Source: Lachnospiraceae bacterium (GTDB lineage: Bacteria > Bacillota > Clostridia > Lachnospirales > Lachnospiraceae). Taken from it: a stretch of 42,981 nucleotides of DNA. The position numbers and the translations under genes were made by a program. This document shows positions 7,806 to 16,311 of this stretch, in pieces. The stretch is from the NCBI GenBank assembly GCA_017482485.1, contig JAFUMV010000086.1:1-42981 (forward strand), in the 5' to 3' direction. How positions within the stretch are numbered: the stretch's first letter is position 1; the number at the start of each line of letters is the position of its first letter. The notes under the pieces are model-generated. The model searched no databases. It worked only from the letters and a program-made list of their open reading frames with translations, and was not told the DNA's origin.

Positions 7806-8759
7806 TTATTTTTCACTCTCCTCAAAATTCAGCCGTTCCTCTTCCACAACAATCGGCCGATTGATTGTGCGGGTATTGATATTCAGAATATATTCTCCCA
7901 ACAGTCCGATGAAAAACAGCTGCAGAGAACCGATGACATAAACCCCCAGCATAACCGGTGCATTGCCTGCGCTGAAACGCTCCCACCAAATCAGCTTCAT
8001 CACGAGGTAAATCAACGCGATCAGGAGACTGATGCCGGAGGATAAAAAGCCAATCAGAGTCGCTATTCTCAGTCCCACCTTCGTATAGGAGGTGATGGAC
8101 AGCATTGCCGCATCATACAGGCTGTAGAAATTGTTTTTGGTTTTTCCTGCGCGTCTTGCCTCCTGTGTATACGGAATTTCAATCCGGTTGAAGCCATGTC
8201 CGTATTCCGCCACAATTCCCCGCAGGAAGGGGCTGGAGTCATTGAGCTGGCGCATCAGGTTGATAAAGCTTTTATCATATAAGCCGAAGCCGGTAAAATG
8301 TTCAATGAATTCGATTTTGGACATGGAACGGATCAGTTTATAGTACACGGTCCGCAGGAAATAGATGAATCCATTTTCCCTGCTGGAGGTTTTGACCGCA
8401 CTGACAATGCGGTGTCCCTTTTCCCATTCTTCCACAAATTTCGGGATCATTTCCACCGGATCCTGAAAATCGCAGCATAAAAGCACGGTGCAGTCTCCTG
8501 TAGTCTGGCACATTCCGTAAAAGGGGGAATTGAACTGTCCGAAATTTGCCGCATTGAAAATCGCTCTGATCTTTTTATTTTCCCTGCAGAGTTTGCGCAG
8601 CTTATCTCTGGTTCCGTCATTAGAACAGTTATCGATAAAAAGGATCTCATAATCATAGGAAGGCAGATCTCTTTCCATCACTTCAATCACTGCCGCGCTG
8701 ATCGGGCAGACATTTTCCACTTCATTATAGCATGGTATCATAATACTGATTTTTTTCAT
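7806..8759 (-). CDS. GT2 polyprenyl-phosphate glycosyltransferase, GtrB/ArnC-like
   Basis: A 317-residue membrane glycosyltransferase of family 2, DPM1/GtrB type. The GT-A domain begins SIMIPCYNEVENV and has FIDNCSNDGT and the metal-binding region LLCCDFQDPVEMI. Two C-terminal hydrophobic segments (roughly 230-253 and 267-292) anchor it in the membrane. Family members transfer a sugar from a nucleotide donor onto undecaprenyl phosphate on the cytoplasmic side; the lipid-linked sugar then modifies a glycan outside the membrane. Its place after three CDP-sugar genes (ATGA overlap with the reductase) suggests it uses the CDP-dideoxy sugar made by them, which is inference. The frame ends directly before the ATPase start. 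Confidence 0.85.
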   Translation of the reverse strand: MKKISIMIPCYNEVENVCPISAAVIEVMERDLPSYDYEILFIDNCSNDGTRDKLRKLCRENKKIRAIFNAANFGQFNSPFYGMCQTTGDCTVLLCCDFQDPVEMIPKFVEEWEKGHRIVSAVKTSSRENGFIYFLRTVYYKLIRSMSKIEFIEHFTGFGLYDKSFINLMRQLNDSSPFLRGIVAEYGHGFNRIEIPYTQEARRAGKTKNNFYSLYDAAMLSITSYTKVGLRIATLIGFLSSGISLLIALIYLVMKLIWWERFSAGNAPVMLGVYVIGSLQLFFIGLLGEYILNINTRTINRPIVVEEERLNFEESEK

Positions 8760-9718
8760 TGCTGTGTTCTCCAGACAAATTTTATCGTTTCCCGTATTCC
8801 TTCTTCAAAGGTGTATTTCGGCACAAATCCAACATCTTCCGTCAGCTCACGGATATCGGCGCACAGATACATCACCTGTCCCGGGCCGTAAGGAATGTCC
8901 CCCATTCCCAGCTTCGGCTTTTTCCGGCCTTCTGCCAGAAATTCCACAGCGCCGTCCCGGATCTGTAAAATGTAGTCTTTCAGCGGTTTTGCTTTTCCGC
9001 TGCCAAGGCAATATACTTTTCCGTCAATGCAGCTGCCGTCGCTGCTGCAGGCTTTTTTCCCGATCAGGTAAAACGCCTGTGCCGCATCTTTGCTGTAAAG
9101 GTAGTCCCACTGCTGTTCTCCGGCAGTAAAGGCGGCTTTCTCCCCTTTGAGCATTTTTTCGATAGAAGACATCACCATGGACTGTTTTTGATCATACGGT
9201 CCGTAAACGCTTAAAATGCGCACCCAGACGTGCTTCATGGACAGCTGACTGCACAGCAGTCTGCTCATCTGGCCGGCAGCCAGCTTGGCGATGCCGTATC
9301 CCATTTCCGGAAAAGCAGGTGTCTTCGCTGTCAGGTCACCCTCCTGGCGGCCATATTCCGCCTGGGAACCTGCTCCGATAAAGGTATGGCATCCGAATCT
9401 TTTGGCGAGCTCTGCGCTGTCCAGGGTCCATTTCACATTCTGTGTCTGCAGCTGTGTATCGTTGCGGCTGCTTCCCGTGGTTCCTGCCCAGGCCAGGTGA
9501 TAAAAAACATCCCATTGTTTCCCGGTCGTATTTTCAATCGTTGAAAACGCAGAAAGATCTGCATCCATTCTGGTCACCAGGGGATGGTTCGGAAGCTGGG
9601 CCGCTCTGGCGGAATCTTTGCGCACCAGCACCAGCACTTCTATCTCATGTTCGATAAAAGCTTCCAGCAGCGCCATACCGACTGCACCGGTAGCACCTGA
9701 AATTATCGCTCTTTTCAT
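8756..9718 (-). CDS. NAD(P)-dependent SDR sugar reductase/epimerase
   Basis: A 320-residue extended SDR protein. The nucleotide-binding motif is GATGAVG (8-14), and the catalytic set is S118 in GAGSQAEYG with Y141-x3-K145 (YGIAK). It overlaps the next gene by 4 bases (ATGA) and lies 59 bases after the E1 dehydrase gene. In CDP-3,6-dideoxyhexose pathways the step after E1/E3 is reduction of the C4 ketone by an SDR such as abequose or paratose synthase (RfbJ, RfbS), or reduction of a branched side chain by YerF. Either role fits the context; the exact substrate cannot be read from the sequence. It is likely a soluble cytoplasmic enzyme. Confidence 0.75.
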   Translation of the reverse strand: MKRAIISGATGAVGMALLEAFIEHEIEVLVLVRKDSARAAQLPNHPLVTRMDADLSAFSTIENTTGKQWDVFYHLAWAGTTGSSRNDTQLQTQNVKWTLDSAELAKRFGCHTFIGAGSQAEYGRQEGDLTAKTPAFPEMGYGIAKLAAGQMSRLLCSQLSMKHVWVRILSVYGPYDQKQSMVMSSIEKMLKGEKAAFTAGEQQWDYLYSKDAAQAFYLIGKKACSSDGSCIDGKVYCLGSGKAKPLKDYILQIRDGAVEFLAEGRKKPKLGMGDIPYGPGQVMYLCADIRELTEDVGFVPKYTFEEGIRETIKFVWRTQQ

Positions 9719-9777
9719 ATTTTTCTTCGCAGACGCCTTTCATCCAAATATTTGAGGTAAAACGCTGACAGCATGTT

Positions 9778-11118
9778 TTACTGCTCCACGGCCTCTTTAA
9801 TAACCTCTGCCATGTAATCGATCATTTCATCTGTCATGCCCGGATATACGCCTACCCAGAAAGTATCCTGCATGATTCTGTCCGTATTTTTCAAATCTCC
9901 CACAATGCGGAATCCCTCGCCGGACATACGCATTTCATCGAAGCAGGGATGTTTGATCAGGTTGCCGGCAAACAGCATTCTGGTCTGCACTCCTTTTTCC
10001 TCGATATAGGGAACCACTCTGTTTCTGTCCACGCCCTCTTTACAGGTCATCACAAATCCGAACCAGCTGGGAAGGGAATCCGGACATGCCTGAGGAAGGA
10101 TCAGATAATTTTCCACATCGGAAAGAGCAGCTTTTAATCTGTCAAAATTGTGCCTGCGACGCTCCACAAAGGAAGGGAACTTTTCCAGCTGGGCACAGCC
10201 GATGGCTGCCTGCAGATCGGTTGCTTTTAAATTATATCCAAAATGAGAGTACACATATTTATGATCATAGCCCAGCGGCAATTCTCCGTACTGTCTGTCA
10301 AAACGATGACCGCACAGGTTGTCTCGTCCTGAAGGGCAAACACAGTCTCTTCCCCAGTCCCTGAAAGAGCGGATGCACTTATGAAGCAGCGGGTTGTTGG
10401 TATAAACGGCGCCGCCTTCTCCCATGGTCATATGATGGGGCGGGTAAAAACTGGAGGTCCCGATATCGCCCACAGTTCCGGTCAGATATTCTTTTCCCTC
10501 CAAAGTATAAACCGAACCCAGCGCATCACAGTTATCCTCCACCAGCCACAGATTATGTCTGTCGCAGAATTCCTTCACCGTTTTTAAGTCGAACGGATTG
10601 CCCAGGGTGTGGGCGATCATAACCGCCTTCGTTTTTTCGGAAAGTGCTTCCTCCAGCATGTCCGTATCAATATTATACTGAGGAATGGTCACGTCCACAA
10701 AAACCGGCACCGTGCCATACTGAATGATGGGAGAAACGGTGGTGGGAAATCCCGCCGCCACGGTGATCACTTCATCTCCCCGCAGAATGCGCCTGTCTCC
10801 CAAAAGGGGCGATGTCAGCGCCATGAAAGCCAGCAGATTCGCGGAAGATCCGGAATTTACCAGGCTGCAGAATTTCACCTGCAGATATTCCGCCATTTTT
10901 CTTTCAAATTCATCCGTATATCTGCCGGAGGTCAGCCAGAATTCCAGCGCTGAGTCCACCAGGTTGGTCATTTCCCGGCTGTCGTAAACTCTGGATGCGT
11001 AAGGAATACGCTGCCCTTTTGTAAATTCTTTTTTCTGGTTATGATATTTATCACAATAGGCCTCAACCAGTTTCAGGATTTCCTGTCTGGCCTGGGCTTC
11101 ATTTTTTCCTTCAAACAT
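9778..11118 (-). CDS. rfbH: CDP-4-dehydro-6-deoxyglucose 3-dehydrase (E1, RfbH/AscC/DdhC type)
   Basis: This PMP- and [2Fe-2S]-dependent dehydrase removes the C3 hydroxyl from CDP-4-keto-6-deoxyglucose. The 446-residue protein has the aminotransferase-like fold, but the lysine that normally binds PLP is replaced by histidine in SFYPPHHMTMGEGG (about 223-236), the signature of E1. The cluster ligands are visible as C197 in VEDNCDALG and C259-x-C261-x7-C269 in RDCVCPSGRDNLC. I chose the ATG at 11118 (MFEGKNEAQ) because GAGGAG lies 8 bases before it; a GTG five codons upstream lacks a site. The electron-donating E3 reductase (RfbI/AscD) is not in the window, so it must come from elsewhere or the pathway is incomplete. 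Confidence 0.92.
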   Translation of the reverse strand: MFEGKNEAQARQEILKLVEAYCDKYHNQKKEFTKGQRIPYASRVYDSREMTNLVDSALEFWLTSGRYTDEFERKMAEYLQVKFCSLVNSGSSANLLAFMALTSPLLGDRRILRGDEVITVAAGFPTTVSPIIQYGTVPVFVDVTIPQYNIDTDMLEEALSEKTKAVMIAHTLGNPFDLKTVKEFCDRHNLWLVEDNCDALGSVYTLEGKEYLTGTVGDIGTSSFYPPHHMTMGEGGAVYTNNPLLHKCIRSFRDWGRDCVCPSGRDNLCGHRFDRQYGELPLGYDHKYVYSHFGYNLKATDLQAAIGCAQLEKFPSFVERRRHNFDRLKAALSDVENYLILPQACPDSLPSWFGFVMTCKEGVDRNRVVPYIEEKGVQTRMLFAGNLIKHPCFDEMRMSGEGFRIVGDLKNTDRIMQDTFWVGVYPGMTDEMIDYMAEVIKEAVEQ

Positions 11119-11202
11119 GAATTTTCTCCTCACCGTACCTTACAGGGGCAATGGCTTCCTTCCCTGCAGTGCACCGTTTTTTCTGCAGCAGTCCTTTTTT
11201 TG

Positions 11203-12279
11203 TCAGCCTTCTTTGGCCTGCCCAAAGAAATCTTCGATCTGCCGCTCCATACAGGCGGCAACATCCTCACAGTCCCGCCATGTTTTTGCCCATTCCACAG
11301 ATTTCTCCACCGCCATCTCAATATTCCAGACCGGCTTCCATGAAAATTTACGTTTCAGTCTGGAACAGTCCAGTTTTAAAAAATTGGCCTCATGAGGCTG
11401 GGACAGCGCAAGCCTGCGGTCCAGAAGCTCCCACTTCTGAGCTTCTCCCCACTTTTGGCAAAAGATCGTCACCAGCGCCCCTGTTGTAATACAGTCTGCA
11501 TCCTCCGGGCCCACATTATAAAAACCGGCATATGCTTTGTCTTCATACTGTTTTGCTGCAATCAAAAGGTATGCGTACAATGGCTCCAGCACATGCTGAA
11601 ACGGGCGGATTGACGCCGGATTTCTCACAATGATGTCCTCTTTTTTCACTGCGGCTCTGATGCAGTCCGGAATGATTCTGTCCTTTGCAAAATCGCCGCC
11701 GCCGATCACATTGCCGGCCCGGGCCGTCGATACGGCAACGTCCATATTCTGATAAAAAGAACGGATGTAACTGTGGGTCACCAGCTCCGAACAGGACTTC
11801 GAATTGGAATATGGATCATAGCCATCCAGCGGATCCTCTTCCCGGTATCCCCATTCCCATTCCCGGTTATCATATACCTTGTCAGTGGTCACATTCAAAA
11901 AAGATTTCACACAGGGATTCAACCGCACACATTCGCAGATGTTCACGGTTCCCATCACATTCGTTTCATAGGTATAAACAGGCTCCTCATAGGAAGTCCG
12001 CACGATGGGCTGTGCCGCCAGATGAAACACAATCTCCGGCCGGGCTTCATCAAAAACCTGCTTTAGATGCGCAAGATCCCGGATATCTCCAATCACAGAA
12101 TTCATCTGTTCCTCCAGCTGAAGGATTTCAAACAGCGACGGGGATGTGGGGGGCTTAAGACTGTAGCCTGTGACCTTCGCTCCCGCATCCGTCAGGATTT
12201 TGCACAGCCAGCTTCCCTTAAAACCTGTGTGTCCGGTGACCAGCACTTTTTTATTTTTATAAAAATCCAGTAATTTCAT
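11203..12279 (-). CDS. rfbG: CDP-glucose 4,6-dehydratase
   Basis: A 358-residue extended SDR that converts CDP-glucose to CDP-4-keto-6-deoxyglucose, the entry step to 3,6-dideoxyhexoses. The motif TGHTGFKGSWL (15-25) is characteristic of CDP-glucose rather than dTDP-glucose dehydratases. The catalytic region has NVTTDKVYDN (129-138) and Y157-x3-K161 (YSNSK). Length is normal. It is the first gene of a transcription unit with a good promoter just upstream, followed by E1. The usual partner glucose-1-phosphate cytidylyltransferase (RfbF) is missing from the window. GGAAG precedes the ATG. Confidence 0.93.
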   Translation of the reverse strand: MKLLDFYKNKKVLVTGHTGFKGSWLCKILTDAGAKVTGYSLKPPTSPSLFEILQLEEQMNSVIGDIRDLAHLKQVFDEARPEIVFHLAAQPIVRTSYEEPVYTYETNVMGTVNICECVRLNPCVKSFLNVTTDKVYDNREWEWGYREEDPLDGYDPYSNSKSCSELVTHSYIRSFYQNMDVAVSTARAGNVIGGGDFAKDRIIPDCIRAAVKKEDIIVRNPASIRPFQHVLEPLYAYLLIAAKQYEDKAYAGFYNVGPEDADCITTGALVTIFCQKWGEAQKWELLDRRLALSQPHEANFLKLDCSRLKRKFSWKPVWNIEMAVEKSVEWAKTWRDCEDVAACMERQIEDFFGQAKEG

Positions 12280-12339
12280 ATCATTCTTCCGTATATCTGA
12301 TTTTTAGGATGAACTGTTTCCTTTTGGGGCTTAATATCT

Positions 12340-12368
12340 ATTATACTCAGATTGTTGTGAACAGGCAA
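12340..12368 (-). promoter_or_regulatory. promoter of the CDP-sugar/ATPase operon
   Basis: On the minus strand TTGCCT (12368-12363) and perfect TATAAT (12345-12340) are 17 bases apart, about 60 bases before the rfbG start. It lies immediately downstream of a minus-strand terminator, so the six genes from rfbG to the nuclease-like gene form their own unit. Confidence 0.7.
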
Positions 12369-12380
12369 TCACCGTTTTCC

Positions 12381-12409
12381 AAAAAGGCAAAATCTACCGG
12401 CTTTTTGCC
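12381..12409 (-). terminator. terminator at the end of the large glycan operon
   Basis: On the minus strand GGCAAAA (12409-12403), a 10-base loop and TTTTGCC (12392-12386) are followed by TTTTT (12385-12381). A second, longer inverted repeat ATCCCCCTGxATTG (12420-12433 and 12470-12483, one mismatch) lies just before it and may contribute. The 257-bp gap 12280-12536 holds these and the rfbG promoter. Confidence 0.65.
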
Positions 12410-12536
12410 AAATAAAACAATCCCCCTGCATTGTCTTACTCTTTTCTCCACATTCAATGAAAAAAAGGCCAATTCAGGGGGATATTTTGATACTGTTTGC
12501 TGGCAGCGTAAACGCAAGGTGTTTTCGCATTAATTA

Positions 12537-13535
12537 TCACACAATTCTGCCATTTTCATCGATCAACGTCCAATTTCCCCACAATTCGTGCATTTTTTCA
12601 GGAATTATCTGTTGACTGTTTTTATGTTTTGCCGGGCGCACCGTGATCTTGCCCTGATTGGGATTCAGTCTGGCTCCCCAGAAGCTGAACGTGGAATTCG
12701 CGCAGATGTTATGTTTGCAGCAGCTCATCAGCTGAATGTCATAAAAACTGCTGGCGCCGGTATTCCAGTCCACAATTGTATATTGTGGTCCGCTGTACTT
12801 TTCCTTTACATAGGCAATATCATCGGAAAAGATATAAAAATGCGCATCGGGGCAGCGCTTCAGGATGTATCCGATTGCGGCATCATAGTACTCTTCCGTG
12901 CAGATGCCGCCGAACATGGCCGCATTTTCCGGATCCAGATAATCTCCCCGGCGGATATGAATGCTGACTGATTTTTCATCCATCATCCTTGCTATTGTCT
13001 GATTGTTTTTACCACAAACGCCATTATTCTCGCTATTTAGATTTTTTTCAAAATTATCTGAATTGGTTGAATTCTCTGTATTTTTATTATCTTCAGAAAA
13101 ATTGTCGCATTTTTCCAGTCTTTCCGGGAATTTAATCAGTCTTCGCAGTTCCGGTAAAATGTCCCCATAATACTTCTCACAGGCCCAGAATCCGGTCAGA
13201 TACATATCCTCAAAATCAAAGATTTCCGGATGGTACATGTCGCTCTCATAGAAATGACGGTTCTGCCCGGGAAGCAGCCTGCGTTTGAGTTTGCCGAAAA
13301 TGTCATCTTTTCCGATCAGGCGCTCTTTCTCCTGCTGTGTGCAGATGTCCATGGGAAGATTTTCAAAGTATTCCAGCTCCAGTTTGCGGCTGGCAAGCAC
13401 GTTGGCCTGCTTTTTTTCATCTTTAAACCAGGAAACATCCAGTTTCACATCTTTTCCCAGGCTTTTCATTTTCTGATAAAGGGCGTATTGCTGCAGCTGA
13501 TTGCCCAAACCGCCCATCACTTCGATGATAATCAT
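12537..13535 (-). CDS. GT11 family glycosyltransferase (alpha-1,2-fucosyltransferase-like)
   Basis: A 332-residue GT11 enzyme, the family of bacterial alpha-1,2-fucosyltransferases that use GDP-fucose. The N-terminal VMGGLGNQLQQYALYQ motif, the donor-binding HIRRGDY (193-199) and the C-terminal ANSTFSFWGARLN motif are all present. Odd feature: residues about 143-178 are a low-complexity Asn/Ser/Glu-rich insert encoded by very AT-rich DNA, just before HIRRGDY, where other members have a short loop. GAGGAAA precedes the ATG. It is the last gene of the large operon, starting 4 bases after the flippase stop. The sugar donor is inferred from family only; no GDP-fucose synthesis genes are in the window. 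Confidence 0.88.
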   Translation of the reverse strand: MIIIEVMGGLGNQLQQYALYQKMKSLGKDVKLDVSWFKDEKKQANVLASRKLELEYFENLPMDICTQQEKERLIGKDDIFGKLKRRLLPGQNRHFYESDMYHPEIFDFEDMYLTGFWACEKYYGDILPELRRLIKFPERLEKCDNFSEDNKNTENSTNSDNFEKNLNSENNGVCGKNNQTIARMMDEKSVSIHIRRGDYLDPENAAMFGGICTEEYYDAAIGYILKRCPDAHFYIFSDDIAYVKEKYSGPQYTIVDWNTGASSFYDIQLMSCCKHNICANSTFSFWGARLNPNQGKITVRPAKHKNSQQIIPEKMHELWGNWTLIDENGRIV

Positions 13536-13539
13536 ACGT

Positions 13540-15060
13540 TTATTTCCTCACCTTCCGCATCACCATCTGCCACAGATACTTAAACTCTGCAGATCTTCCA
13601 TACACCGCCAGAAACAGGCCATTGAACACAACCGTGATAATCACCACCATCAGTGCAAATTTTAAAATTGTCACCTGCGGCATTATCGCATTCTGCAGCG
13701 GAATCAGAATCGCCAGCGTCACACAGATCACCAGAATGTATTTGACAGAATCCACAAAATAGGAATCCGCCTTCTTATCGAAGCAGACTTTGTATATGAT
13801 CACAGGTTTTGTGATGTTGGCAATCAGTCCGGAAATCACCGTGCCGATATAGACGCCGGCCATGCCGATTTTCTGCACCAGCACCAGGGAAATCACCAGA
13901 TTCACGATTCCCTGAATCAGCGTCAGATATTTATCCTGCTCAAACACACCTGCTGCCGTCTTAAAATTGGAAAGCACAATTCTTTCCCCTTTAAAAAAGT
14001 AGTCAATCAGATACCACATGATAATGGAAGTTGCCAGCACGCGCTCTTTTCCCACATACAGTTCCACCAGCGGAGAAATCAGCATGAAAAAGCCCACCGC
14101 AGAAAAGCCGTAAACCCAGATGGCAAAAAAGCGATACACTTTAAACAGCTGGAACTGCTTTTCTTTTCCCTCGGTAGCGATCAGGTTGCCGAAGCTGGAA
14201 ATCACCGAGTTAAAAATGACGTTTACATAATTGGAAACCGACGTGATAATCATCTTATAGGTTCCCATGTAGCTGACCTGAACCAGGCCTTCAAAAGCGG
14301 AAATGATGATGGTATCGGTCTGCAGTCTTGCCATATCGCCGATGCGGTGCAGCATCAGAGCTTTTACCTTTTTGACCACGGAATCATTTTCTTCTTTGCT
14401 TAACGGCTGCACATCCTTTTCCTTTAAAATCGGATATCTGCGGTTTAAATACCAGCTGACGAAAAGCTTCTGCACCAGTTCCACTCCTGCCTGAATCAGC
14501 AGATATAAAAGGAAATTGGGCAAAACCGCCAGCGCTGCCATCTGCAGGGCTACGGTGATCGTTTTGGTGATGGTGGTCACGTTTGTCTGGATGTAGTTTT
14601 TCTGTTCTGCATTGGCCAGGCTGTATTTATAGGCCACAAAATAAGTACTGACCGTGTTGAACAGATAAATCAGGTAGTAGATGGTCAGTTCCCGGATGGT
14701 CAGATATTCCGGATGTCCCGTAATGGCCGGCAAAAAGGGGATCAGACAGATGCCCACCACTGCGATGATGATGGCAATCACTCGATAGGCCTTTTTGTAA
14801 AGGAGCATATAGGATTTGATCTTTTCCTTTTCCCCCCGGGCCACAGGACCGTAGAGGCTGTAATTGACCGCGGTTCCCACCCCCAGCTCCGCCAGGGAAA
14901 GCATGGTGAGCACATCGCTGTATAAGCCGTCCACGCCCGTCAGCGTGTCCCCCAGCTTCATGATGAACACATGGCGCAGCGCAAATCGCAAAAGCATGGT
15001 CACCACGTTGCCGCCGATTCCGAATATGATGTTTTTTACTGCATAACCGACTCTTCCCAT
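13540..15060 (-). CDS. Wzx-like oligosaccharide flippase (MOP superfamily)
   Basis: A 506-residue polytopic membrane protein with about 12-14 predicted hydrophobic helices, of the polysaccharide transporter/Wzx branch of the MOP superfamily. It is expected to flip undecaprenyl-diphosphate-linked repeat units outward. The N-terminal GRVGYAVKNIIFGIGGNVVTMLLRF and the helix containing TGVDGLYSDVLTMLSLAELGVGTAVNYSLY resemble flippases of Firmicutes capsule clusters. I use the ATG at 15060 because GGAG sits 7 bases before it; a GTG four codons upstream has no site. A second possible flippase, an ABC protein, lies further upstream in the same operon. Confidence 0.85.
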   Translation of the reverse strand: MGRVGYAVKNIIFGIGGNVVTMLLRFALRHVFIMKLGDTLTGVDGLYSDVLTMLSLAELGVGTAVNYSLYGPVARGEKEKIKSYMLLYKKAYRVIAIIIAVVGICLIPFLPAITGHPEYLTIRELTIYYLIYLFNTVSTYFVAYKYSLANAEQKNYIQTNVTTITKTITVALQMAALAVLPNFLLYLLIQAGVELVQKLFVSWYLNRRYPILKEKDVQPLSKEENDSVVKKVKALMLHRIGDMARLQTDTIIISAFEGLVQVSYMGTYKMIITSVSNYVNVIFNSVISSFGNLIATEGKEKQFQLFKVYRFFAIWVYGFSAVGFFMLISPLVELYVGKERVLATSIIMWYLIDYFFKGERIVLSNFKTAAGVFEQDKYLTLIQGIVNLVISLVLVQKIGMAGVYIGTVISGLIANITKPVIIYKVCFDKKADSYFVDSVKYILVICVTLAILIPLQNAIMPQVTILKFALMVVIITVVFNGLFLAVYGRSAEFKYLWQMVMRKVRK

Positions 15061-15078
15061 TCTGTTCTCCACGTTATA

Positions 15079-16212
15079 TTATTGGGGGTCTGCCTTTGTT
15101 ACCGCACAATTTTCATAACACAAAAAGCGCAGCACGCTTCCCGTCCCCCAGGGATAGCTTCCATAGATCTGCGGATATTCCGCAAATCCTCTGCATTCTC
15201 CGGAGCAGTCCACCACATTGCGTCCCTGCACCGATTTAAGCACGGCACTTCCAAGACTGCCCAGATCAACCCCAAAAGCATCCCCGCTTCCGTCATCTAT
15301 TCTCCCATTCCGGTCCGATGCGGTTTTGACCAATGCAGAGCCGATCATCCCCTCAGCCGAGGTGTCTATATGTCCTTCCATCGCCTGCATCTGCCAGGAA
15401 AATCCTCCATCCGGCCGCTGATATGCACCGATCGCCTGTATGAGTCTGTCGCAGGCCGCTTTCAGGGCTCTGTATTCCGGCTTTTCTGTGGGGATCCAGC
15501 GCAGACTTTCCGTCAGTCCCTTTAAAAGCCATCCGCAGGCTCTTCCCCAGCCGATTATACCGAGTTTTAACCCGGTCTTTTCTTCATAGCCGTGATAGGG
15601 GAGGCCGCTTTTTTGGTCCATGCCCCGTTTCAGAAACAGCTGCAGCTGTCCCACCCCCAGATTCAGAAGCGTTTTATCGCCATTCTTTGCTCCGTATCTG
15701 CAAAGAAAAGGGCAGACCATTCCCAGCGTATCGGCAAACAGCCAGTCCGGATGCTGACTCCGATAAGGTAAAATTCCCTGATCGGTTTTCGCTGCATTTT
15801 TCAGCCAGCGGGCACAGACATCGGCGCAGCTTTCGCAAAGCTGCAGAAGTTCCTGCCGTTGTTTCGATGAAATTTCATTGCCTGGCACTGCAGAAATCAG
15901 TTCCTCTATCCACAATGCGATGGCTCCGTTCATGATGTTATCCACATAATGAATGGGAAAGCCTGCACTTTTCCACCGATTTAAATAATCCGTCACCGCA
16001 TACAGATATCTTGTCTCTTTGGTCGTTTCATATGCAGAGAGAAGCCCTTCCGCCAGCATGGCATTAGGCCAGGAAAAGGCATCCACCGGTGCAAGCTTTT
16101 GACGCAGAATTGTTTGTTTCACAATACGTTTGAGCTTGTCCTTTCCGGTGACGACCGGATATCCTTTCATTTGTTCCATGCAGGCATCCGCCAAATTTTT
16201 CACTGTTTCCAT
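15079..16212 (-). CDS. GH88/GH105-like (alpha/alpha)6-barrel protein
   Basis: A 377-residue protein resembling unsaturated glucuronyl/rhamnogalacturonyl hydrolases (GH88/GH105, YesR-like). Visible features are FSWPNAMLAEGLLSAY near the N-terminus, GIIGWGRACGWLLKGL in the middle, HIDTSAEGMIGSALVKT and YPWGTGSVLRFLCYE near the C-terminus, all in family-like order. Family enzymes hydrate and remove an unsaturated uronic acid left by polysaccharide lyases. No signal peptide is visible, so it would act in the cytoplasm, which is odd for a degradative enzyme inside a biosynthetic operon. I chose the ATG at 16212 because GGAGG lies 6 bases before it; the frame is open from 16239. Function in this context is uncertain. 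Confidence 0.7.
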   Translation of the reverse strand: METVKNLADACMEQMKGYPVVTGKDKLKRIVKQTILRQKLAPVDAFSWPNAMLAEGLLSAYETTKETRYLYAVTDYLNRWKSAGFPIHYVDNIMNGAIALWIEELISAVPGNEISSKQRQELLQLCESCADVCARWLKNAAKTDQGILPYRSQHPDWLFADTLGMVCPFLCRYGAKNGDKTLLNLGVGQLQLFLKRGMDQKSGLPYHGYEEKTGLKLGIIGWGRACGWLLKGLTESLRWIPTEKPEYRALKAACDRLIQAIGAYQRPDGGFSWQMQAMEGHIDTSAEGMIGSALVKTASDRNGRIDDGSGDAFGVDLGSLGSAVLKSVQGRNVVDCSGECRGFAEYPQIYGSYPWGTGSVLRFLCYENCAVTKADPQ

Positions 16213-16311
16213 CTGCATCCTCCACATTTCCGATTCCATTCTCCGTTTGCCGTCAGAGGATTTTCAGAACGGCCTCCAAATTTTGCAGCATTTCGCTCAT
16301 CTGCAGTTTTT

